Shown: positions 37,183 to 47,480, numbered from the stretch's first letter. The stretch: DNA of 64,000 nt from Candidatus Nitrosacidococcus sp. I8 (GCF_945836005.1 NZ_OX241534.1:1722275-1786274), one strand, 5' to 3'. Numbers and translations: made by a program. The notes: generated by a model not told the origin, from the letters alone.

Positions 37183-40083
37183 CTACGCTGTGAGTAACTT
37201 GACCCACAATGCTTGAATCTCACTACGCTCTCTGTCAAAGTATTTACATTCAATTAACTCATCTTGTTCTTGAAGGCTAAGACGGTTCGCTGCTGCACGG
37301 TAAGCACGATAAGAGTCTGTAAGTTTCTGACTGTCTTCTAAAGAAATTAATCCTATTTGAGCAAGTTCTTCAATGATACGGATATTATCTGGATATTTAA
37401 GCAAACTTGGGTGTTTATGAGACCAAGCAAGTACCCCATATTGTGCAATAAACTCTATATCAGCAATCCCTCCTCTACCTTGCTTTAGATCAAATAGATC
37501 TGGTTGACTCCGATCTAACTCGCTATGCATTTTGCTACGCATGCTACATATCTCAGTTTGTAATTCTTTTGGATTCCGCTGACGTGAAAGAATGTTATTT
37601 CGTAGTGTTGCAAAGCTAGTAGCAAGCTGTTTATCTCCAGCAATAAATCGTGCTCGAACTAAAGCTTGATGTTCCCAAATCCATGCTTGATTGTATTGAT
37701 AATCTTTATAAAATTCAAAACTATTTACTAAGAGTCCAGAAGTACCCCCAGGCCGAAGACGCATATCAATATCATATAACTTCCCCAAGGGAGTTAAAGT
37801 TTGTAGTATCTGGATGAGGTGCTGGCCTAAACGACTATAAAAAACAGTAGGATGTATTGTTTTCTGCTCTCTATTTATTGATTCATCAGTAAATACATCA
37901 TAGAGAAAAACTAAATCTAGATCAGAGCCATATCCAAGCTCATAGCCTCCTAATTTTCCATAACCAACTACAATAAAGCCACAGTGTTCCACTGTGCCAC
38001 TCTTAGCAATATTACAAGGATACCCATATTGATTTATTAAATACTGCCAGCTTAGTTCTAAGGATTTTTTTATAATAACTTCAGCAAGATAAGTCAAATA
38101 ATCTCCAATCCGCATAAGTGGTAAAGCCCCAGTAATATCAGCTACTGCTGCTCTTAGAGTTTCCCGATGACGAAAATGACGCAGCACATCCATTTTTTGA
38201 TCTAAATCGCTTGGGGTAGTGGATAGTAATTGCTCTAGATTTTCAGTCAGCTGATGAAATTTAGGAACCTGATAGAGAGTATTTGGGTTTAATAATTCAG
38301 CTAATAACACAGGGTAGTGCGTAAGTTGGCGGGCAATAAATGGACTAGCTATGCATAAATTAGCCAGTTGGGATATAACCTTAGGGTATTTTAACAATAG
38401 ATCAAAATATATGGGTTGTTTTGCAATAGCCTCTAATAAAATCACTAACCGTTGTAGACCCTGTTCTGGTTTTTCAATATGATTGATTATCTCTAATAAG
38501 AGAGGAATTAATTGTTTTAATTGTATTTGTCTTCTCTTACTAAGTGCTCGAATTGCCCAAGATTGTTCTAGTTGCTCTAACATTTCTACTATTTTTTTAG
38601 GATATGAATAATCTACTGGATTATTTAAGACGATACCTATAGATTCATTGGTATAGTGTGTAGATTGATCTTGCTTTAATAGTTCCTTCTTATCTGGATG
38701 GGTTTTATAATGTATATAGCTAGATGTGGTAAATAATTCCTCAAAATATTTTTGAATCTTATTCCGGTGGTGATTAAGTTCAATTGAAAAACTTTCCCAA
38801 TCTTCATACCCCATCGCAAAACTTAAACGTATTTGATTCTCTAAAGTAGCAGGAAGTGTGTGGGTTTGTTCATCTCGGTAGGCTTGAATACAGTTTTCAA
38901 CTTGGCGTAAAAATATATAGGCAGCTCGTAATTCATTACCTATATAACTAGGAAGATAGTTTTTTTTAATCAAGTAATTCAGGATAGAAAAAATATTTTG
39001 TTCCTGTAGATTAGGATCTTCTCCTCCATAAATTAGCTGGAAGGACTGAACAATAAATTCAATCTCACGGATTCCACCCAACCCTAGCTTAATATTAGAT
39101 TCATCTTTTTTTTGCTGCAATTCTTTGTTAATTAAGGATTTCATATCCTTTAAAGAGAGAATTATATTGGATTCTAGGTATTGGTGATAAGTAAATTTAT
39201 GTAAAATCTTTATTAGATGATCTTTTGCATATTGTTCGCCTACCACCGCTCTCATCTTCACCATAGCATAACGTTCCCAATCCCGACCCTGATATTGATA
39301 GTAGTTTTCTATTGCATCGAAGCTAGATACTAAAGGACCTGAGTCCCCATCAGGTCGTAAGCGAGTATCTACTCGAAATACAAATCCTTCAGGTGTTAAA
39401 TAAGAAAGAACACGAATTAAAGATCGGGCTAATCGAGTGAAATATTCCTCATTACTTATATTCTTTTTTTCACCTTGTGTTTCCCCTTCTTCGGGATAAA
39501 CAAAAATAAGATCAATATCTGAGGATAGATTTAACTCCCCTCCTCCTAGTTTACCCATAGCCAGTACTATCATCTTTTGAGAGTTATTAGAGAAACCACC
39601 ATAGGGAATACCTACCTGCTGAGTTTGCCAATAATGTAAGTAGGTTAAAGCACTGTTTAAACAGGCTTCAGCAAGTTTTGAGAGATCAATGAATATTTCT
39701 TCAATTTCTGCCCAATGGGTAAGATCGCGCCAAATAATCCGTACCATTTCTCGGCGACGAAAATGCCGTAATATAGCCATTAATTCTGATTCATGGCTAC
39801 CATCTGATAACAGTTGTTCTAACATATTGGGATATGTATTTACTTCATAAGATCGGAATAGATCCCCACTATCTTGTAAATCAGATAACAGGCTAGGTTG
39901 ATGAGCACAGCTCATTGCTACGTAATCACTAATTGCCCATACAAAGCAAAGAGTTTTTTCAATACGCTTATCAAAATCTAAACTTGTACTACCCAAGGTT
40001 CGTTGGAAACAAGAAAGATGATATTGAACCCTCCCTTGAAGAGCAGAGGGTAATTTATCAATGTATTTTCGCCAAACTATCAT
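37183..40083 (-). CDS. glnE: Bifunctional glutamine synthetase adenylyltransferase/adenylyl-removing enzyme
   Basis: GlnE switches glutamine synthetase off and on by adding or removing AMP in response to nitrogen status. The 966-residue protein contains two nucleotidyltransferase domains. The first has GGGELNLSSDIDL at about 180-192 and the second GGYELGYGSDLDL near residue 708, each with the metal-binding Asp pair. Full length is slightly above the usual roughly 950. It is divergent from copA. Confidence 0.97.
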   Translation of the reverse strand: MIVWRKYIDKLPSALQGRVQYHLSCFQRTLGSTSLDFDKRIEKTLCFVWAISDYVAMSCAHQPSLLSDLQDSGDLFRSYEVNTYPNMLEQLLSDGSHESELMAILRHFRRREMVRIIWRDLTHWAEIEEIFIDLSKLAEACLNSALTYLHYWQTQQVGIPYGGFSNNSQKMIVLAMGKLGGGELNLSSDIDLIFVYPEEGETQGEKKNISNEEYFTRLARSLIRVLSYLTPEGFVFRVDTRLRPDGDSGPLVSSFDAIENYYQYQGRDWERYAMVKMRAVVGEQYAKDHLIKILHKFTYHQYLESNIILSLKDMKSLINKELQQKKDESNIKLGLGGIREIEFIVQSFQLIYGGEDPNLQEQNIFSILNYLIKKNYLPSYIGNELRAAYIFLRQVENCIQAYRDEQTHTLPATLENQIRLSFAMGYEDWESFSIELNHHRNKIQKYFEELFTTSSYIHYKTHPDKKELLKQDQSTHYTNESIGIVLNNPVDYSYPKKIVEMLEQLEQSWAIRALSKRRQIQLKQLIPLLLEIINHIEKPEQGLQRLVILLEAIAKQPIYFDLLLKYPKVISQLANLCIASPFIARQLTHYPVLLAELLNPNTLYQVPKFHQLTENLEQLLSTTPSDLDQKMDVLRHFRHRETLRAAVADITGALPLMRIGDYLTYLAEVIIKKSLELSWQYLINQYGYPCNIAKSGTVEHCGFIVVGYGKLGGYELGYGSDLDLVFLYDVFTDESINREQKTIHPTVFYSRLGQHLIQILQTLTPLGKLYDIDMRLRPGGTSGLLVNSFEFYKDYQYNQAWIWEHQALVRARFIAGDKQLATSFATLRNNILSRQRNPKELQTEICSMRSKMHSELDRSQPDLFDLKQGRGGIADIEFIAQYGVLAWSHKHPSLLKYPDNIRIIEELAQIGLISLEDSQKLTDSYRAYRAAANRLSLQEQDELIECKYFDRERSEIQALWVKLLTA

Positions 40084-40178
40084 ATTTCGCTATAGAAAAT
40101 TTAGACTTTCTTTATAAATTAAGGTGGTAGGATAAAGTATTAAGAGGAATTTATATCTCTATTAAGGAGCATTCATAC

Positions 40179-42635
40179 ATGGTTGAAGCAGTAACTAATA
40201 CAATTCATGAGTCCTTGCCCAAGGATAATAAAACAGATACGAATAAGGAAAATAATACCTTTACTTTACCTATCCAAGGCATGACTTGTGCCAGTTGTGC
40301 AACTCGCTTAGAACGAGTACTCAATAAAGCACCCAGTATAGTAAGTGCACAAGTTAATTTAGCTTCAGAACAAGCGCGACTTACTTTTGATCCTAAATCT
40401 ATCTCTAAAGAAGAAATTTACCACACAATTACCCAAGCAGGTTTTTCTGTACCTACAGAAAATTTAGAATTTCAGGTGGGCGGTATGACTTGTACTGCTT
40501 GCACTGTACGCTTGGAAAAAGTATTAGAGCAACTGCCTGAAGTCCATGGAGTGACTGTAAATCTAGCTACTGAACGGGTAGTGGTTAAAATTGCAGAAGG
40601 AACTTTAAATAATACCCAGATTGTTTCTGCTATTGAAAAAGCAGGATTTACTGCTGAACCACTATCTAGCTTTGCAGAAAGAGAAGCACAAGAAAAGGAA
40701 AGAATAAAAATTAAAGAACAGCAGGAGTTAAGGCGATTATGGATTTCTACTTTGCTGACCTTACCTTTATCTCTGCCTATGTTATTTATGCCTTTTGGCA
40801 TCCATGCAGATTTACCCGCTTTTGCCCAATTTTTACTTGCTACCCCTATTCAATTCTGGATAGGCAATCGTTTTTACATTGGAGCTTATCGATCCCTTAG
40901 AGGCGGGATGGGAAATATGGATGTGTTGGTAGTGCTGGGTACTAGTGCTGCTTGGGGGTTGAGTGTCTGGAATATGCTATCCTCTACCGGCGAAGGGCAT
41001 TTATACTTTGAAGCCTCCGCTATGCTTATTACCCTAATTTTATTAGGAAAGTGGTTAGAAGGACGAGCTAAACGAAGTGCTGCTTCTGCTATACGCTCTT
41101 TAATGGCTCTTCGCCCTGATCAAGCACGAGTAGAACAAGATGGAAATTTCGTTGAAATGCCAGTAGATCAAGTGACGACTGATATGATCGTATTGATTCG
41201 CCCCGGGGAGCGGGTACCTGTTGATGGGATGATTTTAGAAGGAAGTAGTCAGATAGATGAATCCTTAATCACCGGTGAAAGCTTACCCGTGCTTCGGGAA
41301 CAGGGAGAAGTTGTTACTGGAGGATCTATTAATGGAGAGGGATTATTAAAAATTCGTGCTACTACTGTAGGATCTGAATCCACCTTAGCTCGAATTATTC
41401 ATCTAGTAGAAGACGCTCAAGCAAGCAAGGCACCAGTACAAAAACTAGTAGATAAGGTAACTCATGTTTTTATACCTGCTGTAGTAACTATTGCATTCAT
41501 AACTTTCCTTAGCTGGTGGTTTATAGACGGATCGGTAGAAATGGCATTTAGATCTGCTATTTCTGTACTCGTCATCGCTTGCCCGTGTGCTTTAGGGCTG
41601 GCAACCCCTACTGCTCTGATGGTAGGTACAGGGATAGCCGCCCGCCATGGTATTTTAATTCGAGATGCAGTAGCGTTAGAAAGTGCTCAAAATAGCAATA
41701 CAGTAGTATTCGATAAAACAGGTACTTTAACTGAAGGCCAACCAAGTGTTACTGAAATTTATCCTTTATCGGGTACCAAGGAAAAATTGCTGCAATTAGT
41801 GGCATCAGCCCAGCAAGGAAGCGAACATCCTCTTGCTAAAGCTATATTAAAAAAAGCAGGCGAGCAAACCCTCGTCTTATCTCAGCCGCAAAGTTTCCGT
41901 AACTTACCTGGACGAGGTTTTCAAGCAACTATTCAAGGGAGAGTTATTTTAGTCGGTAATCGTCGCTTAATGAAAGAGCACAGTATCGACCTATCCTCCT
42001 TATCTTCCCAAGGAGAAACTTTAGAATATCAAGGTCACACTTTGATGTGGGTTGCCTCACTTCAGCCCTTATCCCAATTATTGGGAATGATTGCAGTCTC
42101 TGATCCCATAAAGGAGATTGCTCGACAAGCAGTCAAATCCTTACAGGAGCAAGGAATTACTACCGTAATTCTCACAGGGGATAATCGTGGGGTAGCTCAA
42201 GTAGTAGCAGATAAGCTAGGAATTAATCAAGTCATTGCTGAGGTACTCCCCGAAGATAAAGCCAATCAAATTCAATCTCTTAAAAGCCAAGGTCGCCATG
42301 TAGTCATGGTAGGTGACGGAGTAAATGATGCACCTGCTTTAGCTGCTGCAGATGTGGGCATGGCTATGGGCACAGGTAGTGATGTGGCGATGGAAACAGC
42401 TGGAATTACTTTAATGCGAGGAGATCCCAGCTTGGTAGCGGCCGCTTTATCGGTTTCTCGGGTTACTTATAAGAAAATTCGCCAAAATCTATTCTGGGCT
42501 TTTGCCTATAATGTAATTGCAATTCCCTTAGCTGCTTTTGGAATGCTTAGCCCTGTGGTTGCGGGTGCTGCTATGGCTATGTCCTCAGTGAGTGTTGTCT
42601 CAAACTCATTACTTTTACGCCGTTGGCATCCATAA
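40179..42635 (+). CDS. copA: Copper-exporting P1B-type ATPase CopA
   Basis: CopA pumps Cu(I) out of the cytoplasm. The 818-residue protein has two N-terminal metal-binding domains (GMTCASC at 34-40 and GMTCTAC at 102-108), the transport motif CPC at 468-470, the phosphorylated DKTGT at 512-516, the SEHPLAKAI nucleotide-binding motif and the GDGVNDAPAL hinge. A good ribosome binding site (AAGGAG) precedes the ATG. I see no CueR-type dyad in the short upstream region. copZ follows. Confidence 0.96.
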   Translation: MVEAVTNTIHESLPKDNKTDTNKENNTFTLPIQGMTCASCATRLERVLNKAPSIVSAQVNLASEQARLTFDPKSISKEEIYHTITQAGFSVPTENLEFQVGGMTCTACTVRLEKVLEQLPEVHGVTVNLATERVVVKIAEGTLNNTQIVSAIEKAGFTAEPLSSFAEREAQEKERIKIKEQQELRRLWISTLLTLPLSLPMLFMPFGIHADLPAFAQFLLATPIQFWIGNRFYIGAYRSLRGGMGNMDVLVVLGTSAAWGLSVWNMLSSTGEGHLYFEASAMLITLILLGKWLEGRAKRSAASAIRSLMALRPDQARVEQDGNFVEMPVDQVTTDMIVLIRPGERVPVDGMILEGSSQIDESLITGESLPVLREQGEVVTGGSINGEGLLKIRATTVGSESTLARIIHLVEDAQASKAPVQKLVDKVTHVFIPAVVTIAFITFLSWWFIDGSVEMAFRSAISVLVIACPCALGLATPTALMVGTGIAARHGILIRDAVALESAQNSNTVVFDKTGTLTEGQPSVTEIYPLSGTKEKLLQLVASAQQGSEHPLAKAILKKAGEQTLVLSQPQSFRNLPGRGFQATIQGRVILVGNRRLMKEHSIDLSSLSSQGETLEYQGHTLMWVASLQPLSQLLGMIAVSDPIKEIARQAVKSLQEQGITTVILTGDNRGVAQVVADKLGINQVIAEVLPEDKANQIQSLKSQGRHVVMVGDGVNDAPALAAADVGMAMGTGSDVAMETAGITLMRGDPSLVAAALSVSRVTYKKIRQNLFWAFAYNVIAIPLAAFGMLSPVVAGAAMAMSSVSVVSNSLLLRRWHP

Positions 42636-42672
42636 TGGGGTGAGCTATATTAAATAATTTAGGAGAATTTCA

Positions 42673-42879
42673 GTGGAAAAAATTTATAAAGTGGGTGGTA
42701 TGACTTGCCAAGGTTGTGCTAGATCAGTCGAAAATGCCATTATTAATGCCCTGCCAGAGGCTACTGTAACTGCTAATTTAGAAAAAAAACAAGTAACGGT
42801 TACCGACATCAACAACGACACTTTAGTTGCTAAAGCCATAGAAGAAGCAGGTTTTGATTATGAGGGTGTAGTTGGCTAA
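42673..42879 (+). CDS. copZ: Copper chaperone CopZ
   Basis: A 68-residue single HMA-domain protein with the Cu(I)-binding motif GMTCQGC. It carries copper to CopA, matching its place 37 bases after copA. The start is GTG 42673 with TTTAGGAG upstream. The fold pattern and EEAGFDYEG end are typical. Confidence 0.95.
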   Translation: MEKIYKVGGMTCQGCARSVENAIINALPEATVTANLEKKQVTVTDINNDTLVAKAIEEAGFDYEGVVG

Positions 42880-42912
42880 TTCTAAGTCAAATTAAGTAGG
42901 TAATTCAAAGTT

Positions 42913-43998
42913 ATGAATGAAGTTTTAGTCAGCTTATATAGCGATACCCAAACCTTAGATGCGTAAGGAAATGATGGATGCTCCTGTAGGTGATGAGCAG
43001 CGAAGTGAAGATCCTACGGTAAATCGTCTTTGTGAAATAGCTGCTGATTTGATGGGTAAAGAGGCAGCTATTTTTTTACCTTCAGGCACCATGTGTAACG
43101 AAATTTCTTTGTTAGTGCATTGTCGCCCCGGGGATGAAATTATTACGGATTGTACCGCTCATATTTTCAATATGGAAGGTGGAGGTCCAGCTGCTTTAAG
43201 TGGTACTTCAATTTGTGCCCCTTGACGGAGAGCACGGAATATTTACAGCATGCTAGGTGATTAATAGCATTCGCCCCAAAAGGAGAGCACGGAATATTTA
43301 CAGCATGCTAGGTGATTAATAGCATTCGTTGCCCCAAAAGCTGCTATATGCCTAAATCTCGGCTCATTTGTATTGAACAAACTACTAATTTAGTTTAGGT
43401 GGCGGCGCTGTTTGGCCGCTAGCTACTATTCAAAAAATTGTAAAAATAGCTCAAGATCATCAACTTATTCTCCACTTAGATGGGGCAAGAATTTTTAATG
43501 CAACGGTTGCTACTGACATTGGTATTAAACAATATACTCAACCCTTTGATAGTGCTTAGTTTGATTTAAGTAAAGGATTAGGCTGCCCAGTGGGTGGCGT
43601 ACTTGCAGGAAACCGAGATTTTATTGAAGCAACTTGGTGGTGGAAACAACGCTTAGGAGGAGGCATGCGACAAGCAGGTATTTTAGCTGCAGCTGGTATT
43701 TATGCTTTAGAGCACAATATTAGTCAGCTTGCTAAGGACCATGAACATGCCCGCTTATTTGCTGAGAGTATTACGAACATTCCTGGGATCGCTCTTGATG
43801 TAGCAGGAATAGAAACGAATATTGTTTTCTTTGATGTGATGAGTACAGGCTTATCTGCCTTTGAAGTAAGCGAGCAACTCAAACCCCATGGGTGGGGCTA
43901 CAGGTAAATTCCAACTTCGAGCGGTAACTCATTTGAATATTTCTAAAAAAGATATAGAAACTGCAGTAGCGGCACTTAAAAAAGTAGTTGCTAGCTAA
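42913..43998 (+). pseudogene. Decayed low-specificity L-threonine aldolase
   Basis: Remains of a PLP-dependent aldolase that would cleave threonine to glycine and acetaldehyde. Recognisable pieces lie in order but in different frames: SLYSDTQTL at the start, MRKEMMDAPVGDEQRSEDPT from 42959, FLPSGTMCNEISLL, a RLICIEQTTN segment, HLDGARIFNA, the PLP-lysine region LSKGLGCPVGGVLAG, and FQLRAVTHLNIS at the end. Lesions: a frame change near 42957, a 55-base tandem duplication with stops at 43227-43340, a frame change near 43396, an in-frame TAG at 43557-43559, and a frame change near 43893. This many lesions rules out a sequencing slip. Confidence 0.92.
43227..43340 (+). repeat. 55-bp tandem duplication inside the aldolase pseudogene
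   Basis: Two direct copies begin with GGAGAGCACGGAATATTTAC at 43227 and 43282. They are almost identical; the second has three extra bases (TTG) before CCCCAAAA. The unit covers the GEHGIFTA coding segment of the former aldolase. No terminal inverted repeats are seen, so this is a simple duplication rather than an insertion element. Confidence 0.9.
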
Positions 43999-44004
43999 AT
44001 AATT

Positions 44005-44871
44005 ATGAGCAATGAACAAAAAGGGCTAATTCTTGGCTTTTTAGGTGTAGTTACTTTTGGATTTACTCTGCCTGTTACTCGTTTTACAGTAGTTTATTTT
44101 GATCCAATGTTTATTGGGCTGGGACGCGCAGTCGTAGCCTCTTTAGTTGCAGGGTTATTACTATTTGTGAGTAAAACTCCAATTCCTAGCAAAAAACAAA
44201 TAGGACAACTGTTTTTAGTAGCTTTAGGGGTAGTGATTGGATTTCCTTTACTCTCAGCTTGGGCGATGAGATCAGTACCTGCTTCTCATGGTGGTGTAAT
44301 TTTGGGCGTTTTACCCCTAGCTACTGCTATTATTGGTACTTGGTTTTCCCATGAAAAACCTTCTGTTACTTTTTGGCTCTTAGGCATATGTGGGGCATGC
44401 TTAGTAGGTATTTTCTCTGTATTACAAGGATTTAAAGAATTTATGTGGGGAGATCTAGGTTTATTTGCAGCTGCTTTACTGGCAGGAACTGGCTACGCTA
44501 TAGGGGGCATACTCTCTAAAGAGATAGGTGGTTGGAAAGTAATTTGTTGGGCATTGGTACTCTCTCTTCCTTTTATCTTACTTCCAGCTATCTACTATAT
44601 ACCTGATCACCCTAACCAATTTTCATTCATTGTTTGGGGTAGTTTTTTTTATTTAGCATTAGTTAGCCAATTATTTGCCTTTTTTCTTTGGAATAAAGGG
44701 CTAGTGCTAGGCGGTGTGGTGCGTACTAGCCAGCTTTTGTTGCTGCAACCATTTATTACGATTATTGCCTCTTATTTCTTAATAGGAGAGCAGATTGAAA
44801 CAATCACCATTGTTTTTGCCCTACTTGTTGTTACTGTAGTTGCATTTAACCGAAAAACTCCTATTCATTAA
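44005..44871 (+). CDS. EamA-family DMT transporter
   Basis: A 288-residue inner-membrane protein with ten predicted helices in two EamA repeats, of the drug/metabolite transporter family. Typical segments are FGFTLPVTRFTVVYFDPMF in repeat 1 and SQLFAFFLWNKGLVLGGVVR in repeat 2. Many such proteins export amino acids or metabolites; the substrate is not readable from sequence. It starts 6 bases after the aldolase pseudogene, so it may once have been expressed with it. Confidence 0.88.
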   Translation: MSNEQKGLILGFLGVVTFGFTLPVTRFTVVYFDPMFIGLGRAVVASLVAGLLLFVSKTPIPSKKQIGQLFLVALGVVIGFPLLSAWAMRSVPASHGGVILGVLPLATAIIGTWFSHEKPSVTFWLLGICGACLVGIFSVLQGFKEFMWGDLGLFAAALLAGTGYAIGGILSKEIGGWKVICWALVLSLPFILLPAIYYIPDHPNQFSFIVWGSFFYLALVSQLFAFFLWNKGLVLGGVVRTSQLLLLQPFITIIASYFLIGEQIETITIVFALLVVTVVAFNRKTPIH

Positions 44872-44875
44872 TTGA

Positions 44876-45532
44876 TTATCTACCTCTTTGCTGTGCCGCC
44901 AGCACTAAATTCTTTGCTCTTGCAATAGCCCGCTCTTTAGCTGAGAAAGCATCTCCAATAGATAAAAGTGCTTTTCCAGCTTGATACTTCTCTTCATTAG
45001 TGTGAGCTTTGTAGAATGGGCTTGATATTTGTTCTGTGACTAGCTTTTTTGCTCGATCTCTTCCTGTAGGTACTTCCATAATAGAGGGCTCTTCAATAAG
45101 TGCAGGATAGGAGTAAACTACTCCTTCAGCCATCCCTTTAAAAGCACCGATACCAAGTCCTAATACTCCGCCCATCAGATGGCCAGGTCCTGGTATTATA
45201 CTTCCTGCTGCCATTGCCCAACTTTTTGCGCCAAATCCAGCTTCTTCAAAAATATTAAAAGGAGCACGTATACCTAAATTACCTATTGCTTCGCCTGCTT
45301 CACAAAGTATTCTTATGGCTGATATCTTCTTAGCGCAATGGAGATAGTTTCTAGAATCTGCATTCCAAAGAAACATACCTTGGTCATTAGCCATATCAAA
45401 CGAATCAGAGATAGTATCTATTCCTGACGGAGAAACAGCAGATTGAATCTCTTCCGGTAATTTTGAATTATTTTCACCAGCAGGTACTGAGATAGCGGCA
45501 AACGACATTAAAAAAAATAGTAATGATCTCAT
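44876..45532 (-). CDS. Unrecognised exported glycine-rich protein
   Basis: I do not recognise this 218-residue protein. It has a signal peptide (about 1-18). A central hydrophobic Gly/Ala-rich stretch (about 100-137: AGSIIPGPGHLMGGVLGLGI) could insert in a membrane, and the basic C-terminal helix is rich in Ala, Lys and Arg. Two cysteines (near 66 and 77) flank a short segment and might form a disulfide. It is 30 bases downstream of another exported unknown in the same direction, so the two probably form an operon. Confidence 0.6.
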   Translation of the reverse strand: MRSLLFFLMSFAAISVPAGENNSKLPEEIQSAVSPSGIDTISDSFDMANDQGMFLWNADSRNYLHCAKKISAIRILCEAGEAIGNLGIRAPFNIFEEAGFGAKSWAMAAGSIIPGPGHLMGGVLGLGIGAFKGMAEGVVYSYPALIEEPSIMEVPTGRDRAKKLVTEQISSPFYKAHTNEEKYQAGKALLSIGDAFSAKERAIARAKNLVLAAQQRGR

Positions 45533-45562
45533 AGCAATAAATTATCTAAATTAGTTTCTGTT

Positions 45563-46171
45563 CTACACTTTTACTCCATTGTTTTTTGATTTAGAACGAT
45601 AGAATAAATAACCAACTAAACCAATTACGAAAAGGATAGCTATCATTATTCCAACCTTTTTTTCTTTAGAGAAAGATTCTTTCATTCCTACCCGCATAGG
45701 AATGGAAATGTCCTCTCCATCAATGGTTAGAATGGCAGCATATACTCCTTTTTCATCAAATACAGTTTGAGCTTCTATGAAGCCTGCTGCATAAGTTTTT
45801 TCTGGTACTGTAATTAGGGTCCTTTTCTCTGAAAGTTTACCTTCTTTTTTTCCCTGATCTATTTCTACAATTCGGAGCATAATTGGCTTCTTTCTTGCGT
45901 ATTCGTCTAAAAGATCAATAGAAATATAAGTGGCACCAATTTCAGGAAGATCTTGGCAATAATGTTGAAATGCCAATGATTTTGATTTTCCCTCTTCTGC
46001 TGCAGCTGGCTGATATGCGGTAAAGTGAATCACATAGTTTTTATCTTTTGTTAAGCAAGATAAATTTTCATAATCAGCTCCTTGAGACTGATTATTACCT
46101 TCTGCCCAAGTGTGAGTGGAATATACACTTGCTACTAATATAAAAACTATAAGTTGTAGAAATTTTTTCAT
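45563..46171 (-). CDS. Unrecognised exported protein with C-terminal membrane anchor
   Basis: A 202-residue protein with a signal peptide (about 1-23), a beta-rich periplasmic domain (about 30-168) and a C-terminal membrane helix (about 173-191) followed by basic residues, so the domain should face the periplasm. Two cysteines (near 39 and 72) could pair. The layout resembles small periplasmic, membrane-tethered accessory proteins such as PmoD/AmoD, but I see no convincing copper ligands and do not assign that function. Confidence 0.6.
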   Translation of the reverse strand: MKKFLQLIVFILVASVYSTHTWAEGNNQSQGADYENLSCLTKDKNYVIHFTAYQPAAAEEGKSKSLAFQHYCQDLPEIGATYISIDLLDEYARKKPIMLRIVEIDQGKKEGKLSEKRTLITVPEKTYAAGFIEAQTVFDEKGVYAAILTIDGEDISIPMRVGMKESFSKEKKVGIMIAILFVIGLVGYLFYRSKSKNNGVKV

Positions 46172-46342
46172 TACCTGCTCTCTAATAATCTAGCGTGTTT
46201 TTCATCGTAATAAATGAAGCAAATATAATTTTATTAATCAATAAGCCTAGCTACTTAAGATTTTTGAAATGATATGCAACCATAATAAGCTAGATTGATT
46301 TTAAGTGCTATCCCTCCATTATTGTTAAGAAGGAAGGGCAAG

Positions 46343-47380
46343 TTATCGAAAAAGATCCTTGCTTAATGCTTTTTTAGCGGCTTCCTGTTTAGTAATTAAA
46401 TCTTTACGTACAAGATCCGTAAGACATTGATCCAAAGTTTGCATTCCTATCCCTTGACTAGTTTGTATTGTAGAGTACATCTGAGAGATTTTATCCTCTC
46501 GAATAAGATTACGAATGGCTGGAGTGCCCATAATAATTTCATGGGCTGCTACTCTTCCTCCACCATTTTTTTTAAGAAGTGTTTGGGCAATAATCGCTTG
46601 CAATGATTCAGAGAGCATGGAGCGCACCATACCCTTTTCTGCTGCTGGAAAAACATCAATAATACGATCTATCGTTTTTGCCGCGGAGCTAGTATGAAGG
46701 GTACCAAATACTAAATGCCCTGTTTCTGCCGCTGTTAGAGCTAAACGAATAGTCTCTAAATCTCGCATTTCCCCAACCAGAATAACATCAGGATCTTCAC
46801 GCAACGCAGATCTTAATGCTTCATTGAAACCATGGGTATCTCGATGTACTTCTCGCTGGTTAATAAGACATTTTTTACTTTCATGAACAAATTCAATAGG
46901 ATCTTCAATAGTAAGAATATGAGCGTGCTCATTTTCATTCTTATAATTAATCATAGCAGCTAGGGTAGTAGATTTCCCTGATCCAGTAGGACCTGTCACT
47001 AACACTACTCCACGTGGATGATTTGAAATTTCCTTAAATTTTTCAGGAGCATTGATTTCCTCTAAACTAGGTATTTTAGAAGGAATGGTTCGAAGCACTG
47101 CAGCAGCTCCTCGGTTCTGAGTAAAAGCATTAACACGAAAGCGGGCAAAGCCAGGTAAGTTAATAGAAAAGTCTGTTTCCAGATTTTCTTCATACTCCTT
47201 CCGTTGTCTGTCATTCATGATATTGTAGAGCATAGAATAAACCTCTTTATGCTCTAAGACAGGTAAACTAAGTCGGTGAATATCTCCATCCATCCGTACC
47301 ATAGGGGGAAGTCCTGATGAAATATGCAAGTCAGAAGCTCCATTTTTAACAGTAAAAGCGAGTAGTGTATTAATATCCAT
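46343..47380 (-). CDS. pilT: Type IV pilus retraction ATPase PilT
   Basis: PilT is the hexameric motor that depolymerises type IV pili for twitching and DNA uptake. The 345-residue protein has Walker A GPTGSGKST at 130-138, Walker B DVILVGEMRD at about 198-207, and the His-box HLVFGTLHTSSAAKTIDR. It is divergent from yggS, a conserved arrangement. No pilU gene is next to it. Confidence 0.97.
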   Translation of the reverse strand: MDINTLLAFTVKNGASDLHISSGLPPMVRMDGDIHRLSLPVLEHKEVYSMLYNIMNDRQRKEYEENLETDFSINLPGFARFRVNAFTQNRGAAAVLRTIPSKIPSLEEINAPEKFKEISNHPRGVVLVTGPTGSGKSTTLAAMINYKNENEHAHILTIEDPIEFVHESKKCLINQREVHRDTHGFNEALRSALREDPDVILVGEMRDLETIRLALTAAETGHLVFGTLHTSSAAKTIDRIIDVFPAAEKGMVRSMLSESLQAIIAQTLLKKNGGGRVAAHEIIMGTPAIRNLIREDKISQMYSTIQTSQGIGMQTLDQCLTDLVRKDLITKQEAAKKALSKDLFR

Positions 47381-47480
47381 AGAATAAGAGGTAAAATTTG
47401 AATTTTTTATATCATATAGGGTAATTTACCCTCAATTTTTAAATAAAGTTTACAATAACTAGGAATAACTAAGAAGAAAT

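Noticed and set aside
40084-40178. CueR operator before copA
   Set aside because: No ACCTTCC...GGAAGGT-type dyad or elongated MerR spacer was found.
43227-43340. Insertion element in the aldolase pseudogene
   Set aside because: It is a direct duplication of aldolase coding sequence without terminal inverted repeats or a transposase.
45563-46171. AmoD/PmoD-type copper protein, suggested by topology and the nearby copper genes
   Set aside because: Signal peptide plus C-terminal helix is too general, and no convincing Cys/His/Met copper site is visible; kept as unknown.
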